A DNA stretch of 64,000 bases from Casimicrobium huifangae (GTDB lineage Bacteria; Pseudomonadota; Gammaproteobacteria; Burkholderiales; Casimicrobiaceae), in assembly GCF_009746125.1 (NCBI RefSeq), contig NZ_CP041352.1, forward strand, positions 895,847-959,846, read 5' to 3'. This document shows, one piece after another, positions 1-7,931 of this stretch (positions are counted from its first letter, which is position 1; each line of letters opens with the position of its first letter). The translations under genes and the position numbers were made by a program. The notes under the pieces were generated by a model. It did not search any database, was not told the DNA's origin, and worked only from the letters and a program-made list of their open reading frames with translations.

Positions 1-701
1 TGAGGGAATCCGGCGCGCACGCGCTTCAGGCCGGTCTCCGTTGCCATCATCCACGACACCAGCAGATCGTGAGACGCCGGCTTGAGCCAATTCGCGGTCA
101 GCATGTGGGCAATGGTTTGACACATGGCAGCCGGCGTCGTGGTGTCGCGCAGGTCACCCGGCGTCACCAGGTTCAGACTCGGCTCGGTACGGTCAAGGCG
201 GGTGGTGCTGTCGCCGAGGGAGCGCAGGGTGGACGTAAACCCTGCCGGCCCTCCGATGAGCGACAGCAGCAGGTTGGCTGCGACGTTGTCACTTTCCATT
301 TGCGCAGCACGCGCGAGTGCCTCGATGGACATGCCGCCGTCGGCGAGTTGGCGGCTGGTGATCGGGGCGTGCGCCACGATGTCACGCTTGCTGTATGGCA
401 CGAACTGATCGAGTCGCAAATTGCCGCGATCGACCTCGCGGAGGATGATTGCCGCCAGCGGCAACTTGAAGGTCGAACACATCGCGAATCGCTCCGCCAG
501 GCGATGGCCGGTGTACCGCCCGGTGCCCGTATCCAAAATGGCGACACCGAGACGGCCTCCAGCCTTGCGCTCGAGTGTGGCCAGCTCCGACGCAGCGATG
601 CTTCTCGATCCGGGGGCGTCGCTGGCGGGCACGCGTGCCGAAAGGAGCGTTGCGATCGTTGCGAAGAGAATTTGTCGCCGGTTGCGCTGGTTGATATCCA
701 T
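1..701 (-). CDS. class A beta-lactamase (C-terminus beyond window)
   Basis: Serine beta-lactamase, expected to hydrolyse beta-lactam antibiotics in the periplasm. Reading the minus strand from the ATG at 701, residues 76-79 are STFK (the active-site Ser-x-x-Lys, preceded by Cys75), residues 137-139 are SDN, and residues 171-177 are RTEPSLN, the omega loop with the general-base glutamate. The KTG box lies past the window edge. The N-terminus carries twin arginines (NRRQILF) before a hydrophobic stretch, so Tat export is likely. The gene diverges from an AmpR-like regulator across 101 bases, the classic inducible-lactamase arrangement. The family call is firm; the substrate spectrum cannot be read, and Cys at ABL position 69 is not diagnostic of carbapenemases. 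Confidence 0.93.
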   Translation of the reverse strand, partial: MDINQRNRRQILFATIATLLSARVPASDAPGSRSIAASELATLERKAGGRLGVAILDTGTGRYTGHRLAERFAMCSTFKLPLAAIILREVDRGNLRLDQFVPYSKRDIVAHAPITSRQLADGGMSIEALARAAQMESDNVAANLLLSLIGGPAGFTSTLRSLGDSTTRLDRTEPSLNLVTPGDLRDTTTPAAMCQTIAHMLTANWLKPASHDLLVSWMMATETGLKRVRAGFP

Positions 702-802
702 GTTTATGCCATTGATGAGGTGGCGCTCATTCTTGGCACGAGCGGCATCGAGCGCAATGTATGATCTTTGAGATCAGCCAATACTTTTTCTAATGTCTTG
801 CC
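702..802. promoter_or_regulatory. divergent bla / LysR control region with inverted repeat
   Basis: The gap between the beta-lactamase start (701) and the LysR regulator start (803) contains a perfect inverted repeat at 762-776: TGATCT, spacer TTG, AGATCA. LysR-type regulators usually bind such interrupted dyads between divergent genes, so this is the best candidate operator. The assignment is by position and symmetry only. Confidence 0.55.
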
Positions 803-1684
803 ATGCCACTCTCGGGCATTTCGTTGAACGCGCTGCGTGCCTTCGAGGCAGCAGCGCGGCATCTCAACTTCACGCGCGCGGCGGATGAGTTGTGTGTCAC
901 CCAAGCGGCGGTGAGCCATCAGGTGAAAACGCTGGAGGATCAGTTGGGCAACGTGCTATTCCGCAGGACTGCGCGTGGGCTGGTGCTGACTGACGAGGGA
1001 GCGGTGCTGATGCCTGCGGTGGCCGACAGCTTCCTGCGGCTCGAACGCGCGCTGGATGCAGTGAGGCAAGGTGGCCCGCAGGAGGTGTTGACGGTGGGTG
1101 TCGTTGGCACCTTCGCCACCGGATTCCTGTTGCCACGTGTGGGTGGCTTTCGAGCGCAACATCCGCGTATCGATCTGCGGCTGCTGGGCAACAACAATAA
1201 GGTCGACCTGGCAAGCGACAACCTCGACTATGCAATCCGGTTTGGGGACGGCGCGTGGCGCAGCGTCGAGGCGCAGCACTTGATGAATGCGCCGCTGGCA
1301 CCGCTGTGTTCGCCAGCGGCGGCGAAGCTGCTACGTCACCCGGACGACTTGAGCAGGTTTGCGCTGCTACGCTCGTACCGGCCCGACGATTGGGCGACGT
1401 GGCTGGCCGCTGCGGGCGTAAAGCAGGTGTTCGCGCGTGGCGCCATGTTTGATTCATCATCCACGATGGTGCAGGCTGCGATGGCGGGGCTCGGCATTGC
1501 ATTGGCGCCGCCGTGCATGTTCACGCGCGAACTCGATCAGGGGCGTCTGGTGCAACCATTTCCATTGATGGTGGACGTGGGCAGTTATTGGCTCACACGG
1601 CTGACTTCAAGGCAGCAGACGCCGGCAATGACCGCATTTCGGACGTGGCTGGCCGAAGCGCTACGACCGGATCAGGCCGGCTAA
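803..1684 (+). CDS. LysR-family regulator, AmpR/GcvA-like
   Basis: A 293-residue transcription factor. Residues about 6-65 form the winged helix-turn-helix (LNALRAFEAAARHLNFTRAA, then ELCVTQAAVSHQVKTLE), a pattern typical of the AmpR/GcvA branch. The rest is a substrate-binding-like effector domain. It diverges from the class A beta-lactamase at 1-701, so it probably controls that gene in response to cell-wall fragments, as AmpR/PenR proteins do. Its 3' end overlaps the convergent aldolase gene by 24 bases. The LysR call is certain; the AmpR role is inferred from context. Confidence 0.9.
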   Translation: MPLSGISLNALRAFEAAARHLNFTRAADELCVTQAAVSHQVKTLEDQLGNVLFRRTARGLVLTDEGAVLMPAVADSFLRLERALDAVRQGGPQEVLTVGVVGTFATGFLLPRVGGFRAQHPRIDLRLLGNNNKVDLASDNLDYAIRFGDGAWRSVEAQHLMNAPLAPLCSPAAAKLLRHPDDLSRFALLRSYRPDDWATWLAAAGVKQVFARGAMFDSSSTMVQAAMAGLGIALAPPCMFTRELDQGRLVQPFPLMVDVGSYWLTRLTSRQQTPAMTAFRTWLAEALRPDQAG

Positions 1685-2413
1685 CGCCACCTTCGCGCGG
1701 GCTTTCCAGAAATCCCACGGCCGGTCGACGACGGTTTCGTTGATGGTCATTGAGCCGGTCGCCTCGCCGGGCGTGAGGTAGTTCACACCGCTGTCGCCGC
1801 CGGCGATGCGCATGGCCTCGGTTTGCAGCTTGGCGTTCATCTCGGCCCAGATGGCGCGGGCGACCACCAGCTTGAGCGAATGCGCCACCGTCACCGAGCC
1901 ATGCCCGCGCATCAGGGCAAACAGATGTGGCCCGAGTGATTCCGCGAGCGCGCGGCCGAGCGCGGCGTTCTTCACCAGCATGTCGTTGTTCTCGCCCGCC
2001 GTGTCGCGAATTTCGAACACCGCCGTTGAGAAGCCGAGAAAGCCGCTCATGTGGCACACCGGTCGCAGCGTGGCGCGGGTGATGCCGAACGGGATGATCG
2101 CCGGCGAGTGGCTGTGCACAATCGCCATCACGTCCGGCCGCGCCTTGTAGATCTCGCTGTGGATGAAGCGCTCGAGGTAGCTGCGGCGGCCGGCGGCGTC
2201 GTGCACGGTGCCTTCGTAATCCACCTCGACGATGTCGTCCGCCGTGACCGTGGCGGGCGCCACGCCGCAGGCGAGCAGAAAGCGGTCGTCGCGGCCATCA
2301 TGGCGCACGCTGACGTGGCCGAAGCCATCCACCACGCCCTCGACAAACAGGATGTGATTGGCGCTCACCAGATCGTCTACCAGCGCCTTCGAGGCCGTTG
2401 TTGCTGCGGTCAC
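1661..2413 (-). CDS. class II aldolase/adducin-family protein
   Basis: A 250-residue protein of the zinc-dependent class II aldolase/adducin family (fuculose-phosphate aldolase-like), probably cleaving or decarboxylating a small sugar-acid or hydroxyketone substrate in the cytoplasm. Visible metal-site residues are Glu87, His100 and His102 (VHSHSPAI) and His171 (RGHGSV). The start is GTG at 2413 with a GCGGAG ribosome-binding site. It lies 13 bases downstream of a TctC receptor gene, so the two are probably co-transcribed and the receptor may deliver its substrate or precursor. The substrate is unknown. Confidence 0.85.
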   Translation of the reverse strand: MTAATTASKALVDDLVSANHILFVEGVVDGFGHVSVRHDGRDDRFLLACGVAPATVTADDIVEVDYEGTVHDAAGRRSYLERFIHSEIYKARPDVMAIVHSHSPAIIPFGITRATLRPVCHMSGFLGFSTAVFEIRDTAGENNDMLVKNAALGRALAESLGPHLFALMRGHGSVTVAHSLKLVVARAIWAEMNAKLQTEAMRIAGGDSGVNYLTPGEATGSMTINETVVDRPWDFWKARAKVALAGLIRS

Positions 2414-2426
2414 GAACGCGCTCCGC

Positions 2427-3491
2427 TCAGTCGGCCTTGATGTTGATGGTCTTGATGATTTTGGCGAAGCGTTCGGCTTCTTCCGCCAGCACCTTGGCCA
2501 GCTCGTCGCTGCTGCTGCCGATCACTTCCACGCCCGAGTTGAGCAGCGTCTCGGCGACGGCCGGCGTGCGAATCGCGGTGGCAATGTCGGTGGACAATTG
2601 CTTGAGCACCGTCGGCGGCGTGCCCGACGGCGCCATCACGATGGTGGTGGGGGCGAAATCGAAGCCGGGGATCGCCGTCTCGGCGATGGTGGGAATATTC
2701 GGCGCCTGCGAGAAGCGCTTGTTCGAGTTCTGCGCCAGCAGCTTGACGCGGTTGTCCTTGACGAACCCGGCGATGGCGGGCAGCGCCGAGAAGATCATCT
2801 GCACCTGGCCGCCCACCAGCGCCGGTGTGGCTTGCCCCATGCCCTTGAACGGCACGTGAACCATGTTGATGCCGAGCGCGGCGGAAAACGATTCGCCGGT
2901 GAGGTGATGGGTGCTGCCTATGCCCGAGGTACCGTAGTTCACCTTGCCGGGATTGGCCTTGACGTAGGCGATGAACTCGGCGAGCGTGTTGGCCGGCACG
3001 CTTGGGTGGATGGTGACGAACAGGGGCGCCTTGCCCAGCGCCGAGACCGGCACGAAATCCTTTTTGTGGTCGTATTCGAGCTTGCTGTAGAGCGCCGGGT
3101 TGATGGTGAACATCGAGCCATCGGTCACCAGCAGGGTGTAGCCGTCACTGCCAGCGGACTTGATCGTTTGCGCCGCGACTGCGCCGTTGCCGCCGGGGCG
3201 GTTGTCGATGATGACCTGCTGGTTCCACTTCTCGGTCAATGCCTTGGCCAGCACGCGGGCGACGGTATCGGGGAAGCCACCGGCCGGGTAGGGCACCACC
3301 AGCTTCACCGGCTTGGATGGAAATGCCTGAGCGGCTGCGAACGCTGGCAGCGTCAGCGTCATGGCTGCGAGGGCGGCGCGCAGCAGGTCGGCGCGCCCGA
3401 AGCGCCGGGGCCGAAGCGATACATCGCGCAGGCAGCCGGCGGGGGGGGCGGACGATGCGGGGGCAAAGCAGGACAAGAAACGGGACAACAT
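2427..3491 (-). CDS. Bug-family (TctC) periplasmic solute receptor
   Basis: Tripartite tricarboxylate transporter receptor of the Bug family, which binds carboxylates in the periplasm. The ATG at 3491 follows a GGAGGA site seven bases upstream; a further in-frame ATG at 3518 lacks one. There is a long N-terminus (about 55 residues) ending in a signal-like segment, LAAMTLTLPAFAAAQ. The mature part opens with FPSKPVKLVVPYPAGG, the usual Bug start, and the family length fits. No TctA/TctB membrane subunits are encoded nearby. An aldolase follows directly, and a TctD/TctE-like sensor system diverges upstream. Confidence 0.9.
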   Translation of the reverse strand: MLSRFLSCFAPASSAPPAGCLRDVSLRPRRFGRADLLRAALAAMTLTLPAFAAAQAFPSKPVKLVVPYPAGGFPDTVARVLAKALTEKWNQQVIIDNRPGGNGAVAAQTIKSAGSDGYTLLVTDGSMFTINPALYSKLEYDHKKDFVPVSALGKAPLFVTIHPSVPANTLAEFIAYVKANPGKVNYGTSGIGSTHHLTGESFSAALGINMVHVPFKGMGQATPALVGGQVQMIFSALPAIAGFVKDNRVKLLAQNSNKRFSQAPNIPTIAETAIPGFDFAPTTIVMAPSGTPPTVLKQLSTDIATAIRTPAVAETLLNSGVEVIGSSSDELAKVLAEEAERFAKIIKTINIKAD

Positions 3492-3582
3492 GATGACTTC
3501 CTCCAATATGGCAACCATAGCACTGCGTCCCCGGCCCGAATGTAGGGCTGGTCCGCAATTTTGTTGCGTCAGCGAGGCTAAT

Positions 3583-3710
3583 CAGCTTTGCAAATTTTCC
3601 CGCTGAAAGCCTTATTCAATAAGGGCTACGTCGCATATGTACCAAGAAGTCGACTTTTTATCGAATACGCGCCGTGGCCCTTGCTCCATGCAATTTGCGA
3701 GACAAAGCTG
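3583..3710. repeat. GTCGAC-centred palindromic intergenic element, copy A
   Basis: Copy of the symmetrical repeat described in the findings. GTCGAC is at 3649-3654. An AGGGC block begins 27 bases before it (3622), a GCCCT block begins 28 bases after it (3677), and CAGCTTT (3583) and AAAGCTG (3704-3710) are the outer ends. The left hairpin is AGCCTTATT / AATAAGGGCT. It lies in the divergent gap between the TctC receptor and the TctD-like regulator. The right arm is about ten bases shorter than in the other copies. Confidence 0.8.
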
Positions 3711-3758
3711 ATGCCGAAATCGTGGCGAAACACTACACTTGTACGAGGAGGAAACATC

Positions 3759-4502
3759 GTGCGAATTTTGCTGGTGGAGGATGACGCCGAGCTTGGTAGC
3801 GGCGTCTGCGCGAGCCTGAAGCGCGAGCACTACGCGGTGGACTGGGTGACCGACGGTCCCGCAGCGTCCACGGCGCTCAGCACAGGCCAGTACGATCTGG
3901 TCATTCTCGATCTCGGGTTGCCGAAAATGTCGGGGCTGCAGGTGTTGCGCCAGTTGCGCTCGCGGGGCGAGGCGCAGAAGGCGGTGCCGGTGCTGATTAC
4001 CACGGCGATGGATTCGGTGACCGACCGTGTCGAAGGCCTAGACGCCGGTGCCGACGATTACCTGGTCAAGCCCTTCGCGCTGGACGAGTTGCACGCCAGG
4101 GTGCGCGCGCTGATCCGCCGCCGCAACGCCGCGACCAGCAATCTGCTGGCGCATGGCCGCCTCACCTTTGATATTGCCTCGCGGCAAGCGTCCTCGGACG
4201 GCACGCCGCTGGAACTGTCAGTGCGCGAGGCGGGCATCCTCGAAGTGCTGCTACTGCGCGCCGGACGTGCAGTGACCAAAGAGCAGTTGATGGAAGGCCT
4301 CTGCGCGTGGGACAGCGACATTTCGCTGAACGCCATCGAGGTTTACGTGCATCGCCTGCGCAAGAAGCTGGAGCCCGCTGGCATTCAGGTGCGCACCTTC
4401 CGCGGCCTCGGTTATTGCATCGACAAGCCCCTGGTCAACGGCACCGACAAACCCATCAACGGTCACGACGAGGCGCCGCGCGCCGCTGCCCGCACGCAAT
4501 GA
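3759..4502 (+). CDS. OmpR-family response regulator, TctD-like
   Basis: A 247-residue two-component regulator. The receiver domain spans residues 1-115 with phospho-acceptor Asp51 (LVILDLGLPKMSG), acidic pair Asp8-Asp9, Thr81/82 and Lys104 (VKPF). A winged-helix DNA-binding domain fills about 128-225, followed by a polar tail. The start chosen is GTG at 3759, because GAGGAGG lies just upstream (3745-3751) and the protein then begins MRILLVEDD; upstream in-frame codons run through repeat copy A. It overlaps the sensor kinase by ATGA. Family and context resemble TctD, which controls carboxylate uptake. Confidence 0.92.
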   Translation: MRILLVEDDAELGSGVCASLKREHYAVDWVTDGPAASTALSTGQYDLVILDLGLPKMSGLQVLRQLRSRGEAQKAVPVLITTAMDSVTDRVEGLDAGADDYLVKPFALDELHARVRALIRRRNAATSNLLAHGRLTFDIASRQASSDGTPLELSVREAGILEVLLLRAGRAVTKEQLMEGLCAWDSDISLNAIEVYVHRLRKKLEPAGIQVRTFRGLGYCIDKPLVNGTDKPINGHDEAPRAAARTQ

Positions 4503-5941
4503 GTCTTGCCGCGCGGCTGCTGGAATGGCTGCTCGCGCCCCTGCTGTCGATCTGGCTGGTGAGTCTGGGCATCTCGTTCATGAGTGCCCGCACCACCGTC
4601 GACACTGCGCTTGACGACGGCCTGAGCGCGGTATCGGCGATGCTGATGTCGGAGTGGGAGCAGCGCGCCACCACGCGCCCTGACCTGGCGATCCCGTCGG
4701 AGCCCACCAAGCAGTGGATGAATCTGGCGCCGGAGTTTCCGGTGCTCTACCTGATCGTCGATGAAGCGGGCGTCGCCGTCGCTGGCGATGATTCGCTACA
4801 GTCGTTTCTGCGTGCGACCGCCGATGCCGACAGCCCGGAAGCAGCGCCGGTCATTCCGCGCGAATTCCGCCATGTGCACGGCTTCAATACCGTCATGGAT
4901 GACGCGGTGATGCGTGTCGTCCGCCTGCGTTTCACCGCAGGTCCGAAGGAGTTTGTCCTCGCCGTCGCGCAGTCGCGCGAGCGGCAGGCGGCGTTGCTGC
5001 GGACTGGCATGCTGCACGAGGCGCTGGCGCAGTCGGCCGTGCTGCTGGTGGCCTTCTACCTGCTCTGGTACGGGCTCACCTATGTGGCGCGCCCGATGAA
5101 GGCTTTACAGCAGCATCTCGACGCGCGCTCTGCTGACGACTGGACGCCGCTTCCCGAGCAGCTGGCCCCGCACGAAATCGCGCCACTGATTGCATCGACC
5201 AATGCGCTGATCGAGCGATTGCAGACCTCGCTCGGTGCCCAGAAACGGTTCATCGCCAACGCTGCCCATCAGTTGCGTACGCCGCTGGCGGCGCTGCGTA
5301 CCCAGAGCGAACTGCTGCAGCGTTTGCCGGAAGGACCTGAGCGCGACCAAGCGATGCAGCGCCTGGTCGCCACCGGGCGCCGGGCCAGCCGTCTGGCCAA
5401 CCAGTTGCTGGCACTTGCCCGCGCCGAAAGCATGGGCACGACGGGGGTTCGCCAGCCGGTGCCGCTGAATGCCTTGTGCGAGAGTGTCGCGCGCGACGTC
5501 CTGCCGCAGGCGATTGAACGCGAAATTGACTTCGCCTTCGAACCGGCACCCGCCGAACTCGCCGTGATGGGCGATGCCACGCTGCTCGGTGAGCTGACAC
5601 GCAACCTGGTCGACAACGCGTTCAAGTACACGCCACGGGGTGGTTCAGTGGTGCTGGCGGTCCTCGGCGAGCCGTCGCGCATCGTGGTCGATGACTCCGG
5701 CCCCGGCGTGGCGGAGGCTGATCGCGAGCGTGTCTTTGCGCCCTTCTCGCGGGTGGCGCAGCTCGACACCGAGTCGGGCACGCCGATACCGGGCACCGGT
5801 CTTGGGCTTGCGATCGTGCGCGAGGTGGCGCAGGCGCATGGCGCCACGGTCGGCATCGAGACCTCCTCGATGAATGGCGCCCGATTTGTTGTCAGCTTCG
5901 CGTCAGTCGCTCGTCAGAGCACCGTAAGCCCCGCTCTCTAA
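4499..5941 (+). CDS. sensor histidine kinase, TctE-like
   Basis: A 480-residue inner-membrane kinase paired with the preceding regulator. Membrane segments are at about 10-29 and 177-197, enclosing a periplasmic sensor domain of about 145 residues. A HAMP-like linker follows, then the phospho-acceptor His257 in FIANAAHQLRTPLAAL. Catalytic N box NLVDNAFKYTP, G1 DSGPGV and G2 GTGLGL are all present. Start and stop overlap the regulator by four bases, giving translational coupling. TctE proteins of this layout sense tri- or dicarboxylates; the divergent TctC/aldolase genes and downstream MHS symporter are plausible targets. Confidence 0.92.
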   Translation: MSLAARLLEWLLAPLLSIWLVSLGISFMSARTTVDTALDDGLSAVSAMLMSEWEQRATTRPDLAIPSEPTKQWMNLAPEFPVLYLIVDEAGVAVAGDDSLQSFLRATADADSPEAAPVIPREFRHVHGFNTVMDDAVMRVVRLRFTAGPKEFVLAVAQSRERQAALLRTGMLHEALAQSAVLLVAFYLLWYGLTYVARPMKALQQHLDARSADDWTPLPEQLAPHEIAPLIASTNALIERLQTSLGAQKRFIANAAHQLRTPLAALRTQSELLQRLPEGPERDQAMQRLVATGRRASRLANQLLALARAESMGTTGVRQPVPLNALCESVARDVLPQAIEREIDFAFEPAPAELAVMGDATLLGELTRNLVDNAFKYTPRGGSVVLAVLGEPSRIVVDDSGPGVAEADRERVFAPFSRVAQLDTESGTPIPGTGLGLAIVREVAQAHGATVGIETSSMNGARFVVSFASVARQSTVSPAL

Positions 5942-6002
5942 CTTTCACTCCGCTATCGCCACGCCAGGTTCGAGCGTGCGGTTTTCACCGAAGGGGATTT
6001 TT

Positions 6003-7682
6003 ATGGCAACTGCAACTGCGGGCGCAACGCGTCCGATGACCGCCGAGGAGAAGAAGGTCATCTTTGCGTCGTCACTCGGCACTGTGTTCGAGTGGTACGA
6101 CTTTTATCTCTACGGCTCTCTCGCCGCTGTTATCGCGAAGCAATTCTTTGCCGGCCTTGATCCGACGTCTGCATACATCTTCGCGCTGCTTGCCTTTGCT
6201 GCGGGCTTCCTGGTTCGCCCGTTCGGCGCGCTGGTGTTCGGTCGCCTCGGCGACATGATCGGCCGCAAATACACCTTCCTGGTGACGATTCTCATCATGG
6301 GCTCGGCCACCTTCATCGTCGGCTGTCTGCCAAACTACAACTCGATCGGTGTGGCGGCGCCAATCATTCTGATTGCGTTGCGCATGCTGCAGGGCCTCGC
6401 GCTCGGCGGTGAATACGGCGGCGCGGCAACCTACGTGGCCGAGCACGCACCGCAAGGCCGTCGCGGTCTCTACACCAGCTGGATTCAGACCACGGCAACG
6501 CTTGGCCTCTTCCTGTCGCTGATCGTGATTCTGCTGACCCGCGAATTCACGGGCAAGGAGTTCGACGACTGGGGCTGGCGTATTCCGTTCCTGGTCTCGA
6601 TCTTCCTGCTTGCGATCTCGGTCTGGATCCGGCTGTCGATGAACGAGTCGCCTGCCTTCCAGAAGATGAAGGAAGAGGGCAAAGTCTCCAAGGCACCGCT
6701 GTCGGAATCGTTCGGCCAGTGGAAGAACCTGAAGATCGTGATCCTGGCGCTGCTCGGCCTTACCGCCGGTCAGGCCGTGGTGTGGTATTCGGGCCAGTTC
6801 TACGCGCTGTTCTTCCTGACCAGCCTTGCCAAGGTTGATGGCAAGACGGCCAACCTGCTGATCGCTGCTTCACTGGTGATCGGTACGCCGGGCTTCATTT
6901 TCTTCGGCTGGCTGTCTGACAAGATCGGTCGCAAGATCATCATCATGGCGGGTTGCTTGCTGGCCGTGCTCACGTACTTCTACGTGTTCCCGGCGATGCT
7001 CAAGTACGCCAACCCGGCGCTTGCTGCAGCGCAGGCAAAGGCAACGGTAACCGTCACTGCGGATCCGGGCACCTGCTCGTTCCAGGGCAGCCCGATTGCC
7101 CGCGAGATCGACTTCCGGACCTCCTGTGACATCGCCAAGCGTACGATGGCGCAATCGTTCGTTCCGTACGTGAACGCGAAAGCGGCTGCAGGTGCTCCGG
7201 CGGTGATCAAGATCGGTGACAAGGAAATCACCGCACCGACGGCCAAGCTGAACGAAAAGAGCGACGGCTTTGACAAGGACAGTGCCGCCGCGATCGCTGC
7301 GTTCAAGAAGGACGTCGCTGCCGCTGTTGCCGGCGCTGGTCTGAGCACCAAGGCCGACGACAAGGCGATGAATACGCCGATGGTGCTGGCGCTTCTGGTC
7401 TACCTGGTGATTCTGGTGACCATGGTCTACGGTCCGATCGCAGCGATGCTGGTCGAACTGTTCCCGACCCGCATCCGCTACACCTCGATGAGCTTGCCCT
7501 ATCACATCGGTAACGGCTGGTTCGGCGGTCTCTTGCCCACTACCGCATTCGCGATGGTTGCCGCGACCGGTGACATCTACTACGGCCTCTGGTATCCGGT
7601 GATCGTGGCAGCGATGACGTTTGTCATCGGCATGCTGTTCATCCGTGAAACCAAGGATGTGGACATCTACGCAAAGGACTAA
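6003..7682 (+). CDS. MHS-family (major facilitator) metabolite:proton symporter
   Basis: A 559-residue inner-membrane transporter of the metabolite:H+ symporter branch (ProP, KgtP, CitA relatives). Near the N-terminus is the family signature GTVFEWYDFYLYG, then GRLGDMIGRK and ALGGEYGGAATYVAEHAP, and later GWLSDKIGRK. Unusually, about 120 residues (roughly 336-459) are inserted between the membrane segment after GWLSDKIGRK and the next. By topology that loop is periplasmic; it is Ala/Lys-rich and has two cysteines. The start is ATG at 6003 after GAAGGGGA; an upstream in-frame ATG (5976) lacks a site. A 46-residue membrane peptide follows after three bases. The substrate is probably an organic acid. 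Confidence 0.9.
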   Translation: MATATAGATRPMTAEEKKVIFASSLGTVFEWYDFYLYGSLAAVIAKQFFAGLDPTSAYIFALLAFAAGFLVRPFGALVFGRLGDMIGRKYTFLVTILIMGSATFIVGCLPNYNSIGVAAPIILIALRMLQGLALGGEYGGAATYVAEHAPQGRRGLYTSWIQTTATLGLFLSLIVILLTREFTGKEFDDWGWRIPFLVSIFLLAISVWIRLSMNESPAFQKMKEEGKVSKAPLSESFGQWKNLKIVILALLGLTAGQAVVWYSGQFYALFFLTSLAKVDGKTANLLIAASLVIGTPGFIFFGWLSDKIGRKIIIMAGCLLAVLTYFYVFPAMLKYANPALAAAQAKATVTVTADPGTCSFQGSPIAREIDFRTSCDIAKRTMAQSFVPYVNAKAAAGAPAVIKIGDKEITAPTAKLNEKSDGFDKDSAAAIAAFKKDVAAAVAGAGLSTKADDKAMNTPMVLALLVYLVILVTMVYGPIAAMLVELFPTRIRYTSMSLPYHIGNGWFGGLLPTTAFAMVAATGDIYYGLWYPVIVAAMTFVIGMLFIRETKDVDIYAKD

Positions 7683-7685
7683 ATC

Positions 7686-7826
7686 ATGTGGAAGTACATC
7701 GTTGCATTCGTCGTGTTTGCTGCGCTCGCGCTCTGGCTGCTAATGAAAGGTGGCGGGGACATCGATCTGAGTGGTGAGAAGCACGAAGTGCCGGCCACCC
7801 AGTCGGGCGAGAAGGCGCACAAGTAA
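7686..7826 (+). CDS. 46-residue single-pass membrane peptide
   Basis: Small ORF beginning MWKYIVAFVVFAALALWLLM, one hydrophobic helix, followed by a charged tail (GGGDIDLSGEKHEVPATQSG then EKAHK). It starts three bases after the MHS symporter stop and ends just before a strong terminator, so it is almost certainly translated from the same message. The hydrophobic N-terminus could be an anchor or an uncleaved signal. The tight coupling suggests a transporter-associated small protein. No family recognised. Confidence 0.7.
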   Translation: MWKYIVAFVVFAALALWLLMKGGGDIDLSGEKHEVPATQSGEKAHK

Positions 7827-7850
7827 GTAACGGTGTACTGACCGTGAAAC

Positions 7851-7879
7851 AAAAGGCCGGGATTTCCCGGCCTTTTTTA
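7851..7879. terminator. intrinsic terminator, bidirectional
   Basis: GC-rich stem AAAGGCCGGGA / TCCCGGCCTTT with a two-base loop, followed by TTT on the plus strand and flanked by A residues for the minus strand. It ends the symporter operon and may also serve the convergent FHA gene. Confidence 0.85.
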
Positions 7880-7931
7880 TTGCTGCCGCACCCAATGCTG
7901 CGCTGGCGCAGGTAGCGGCTGTGGTGCCCGC

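Noticed and set aside
69-771. Plus-strand ORFs of 231 and 116 codons
   Set aside because: Antisense to the class A beta-lactamase, whose motifs are unambiguous on the minus strand.
2358-3545. 395-codon plus-strand ORF
   Set aside because: Antisense to the TctC receptor; composition Arg/His/Gly-rich and no motif.
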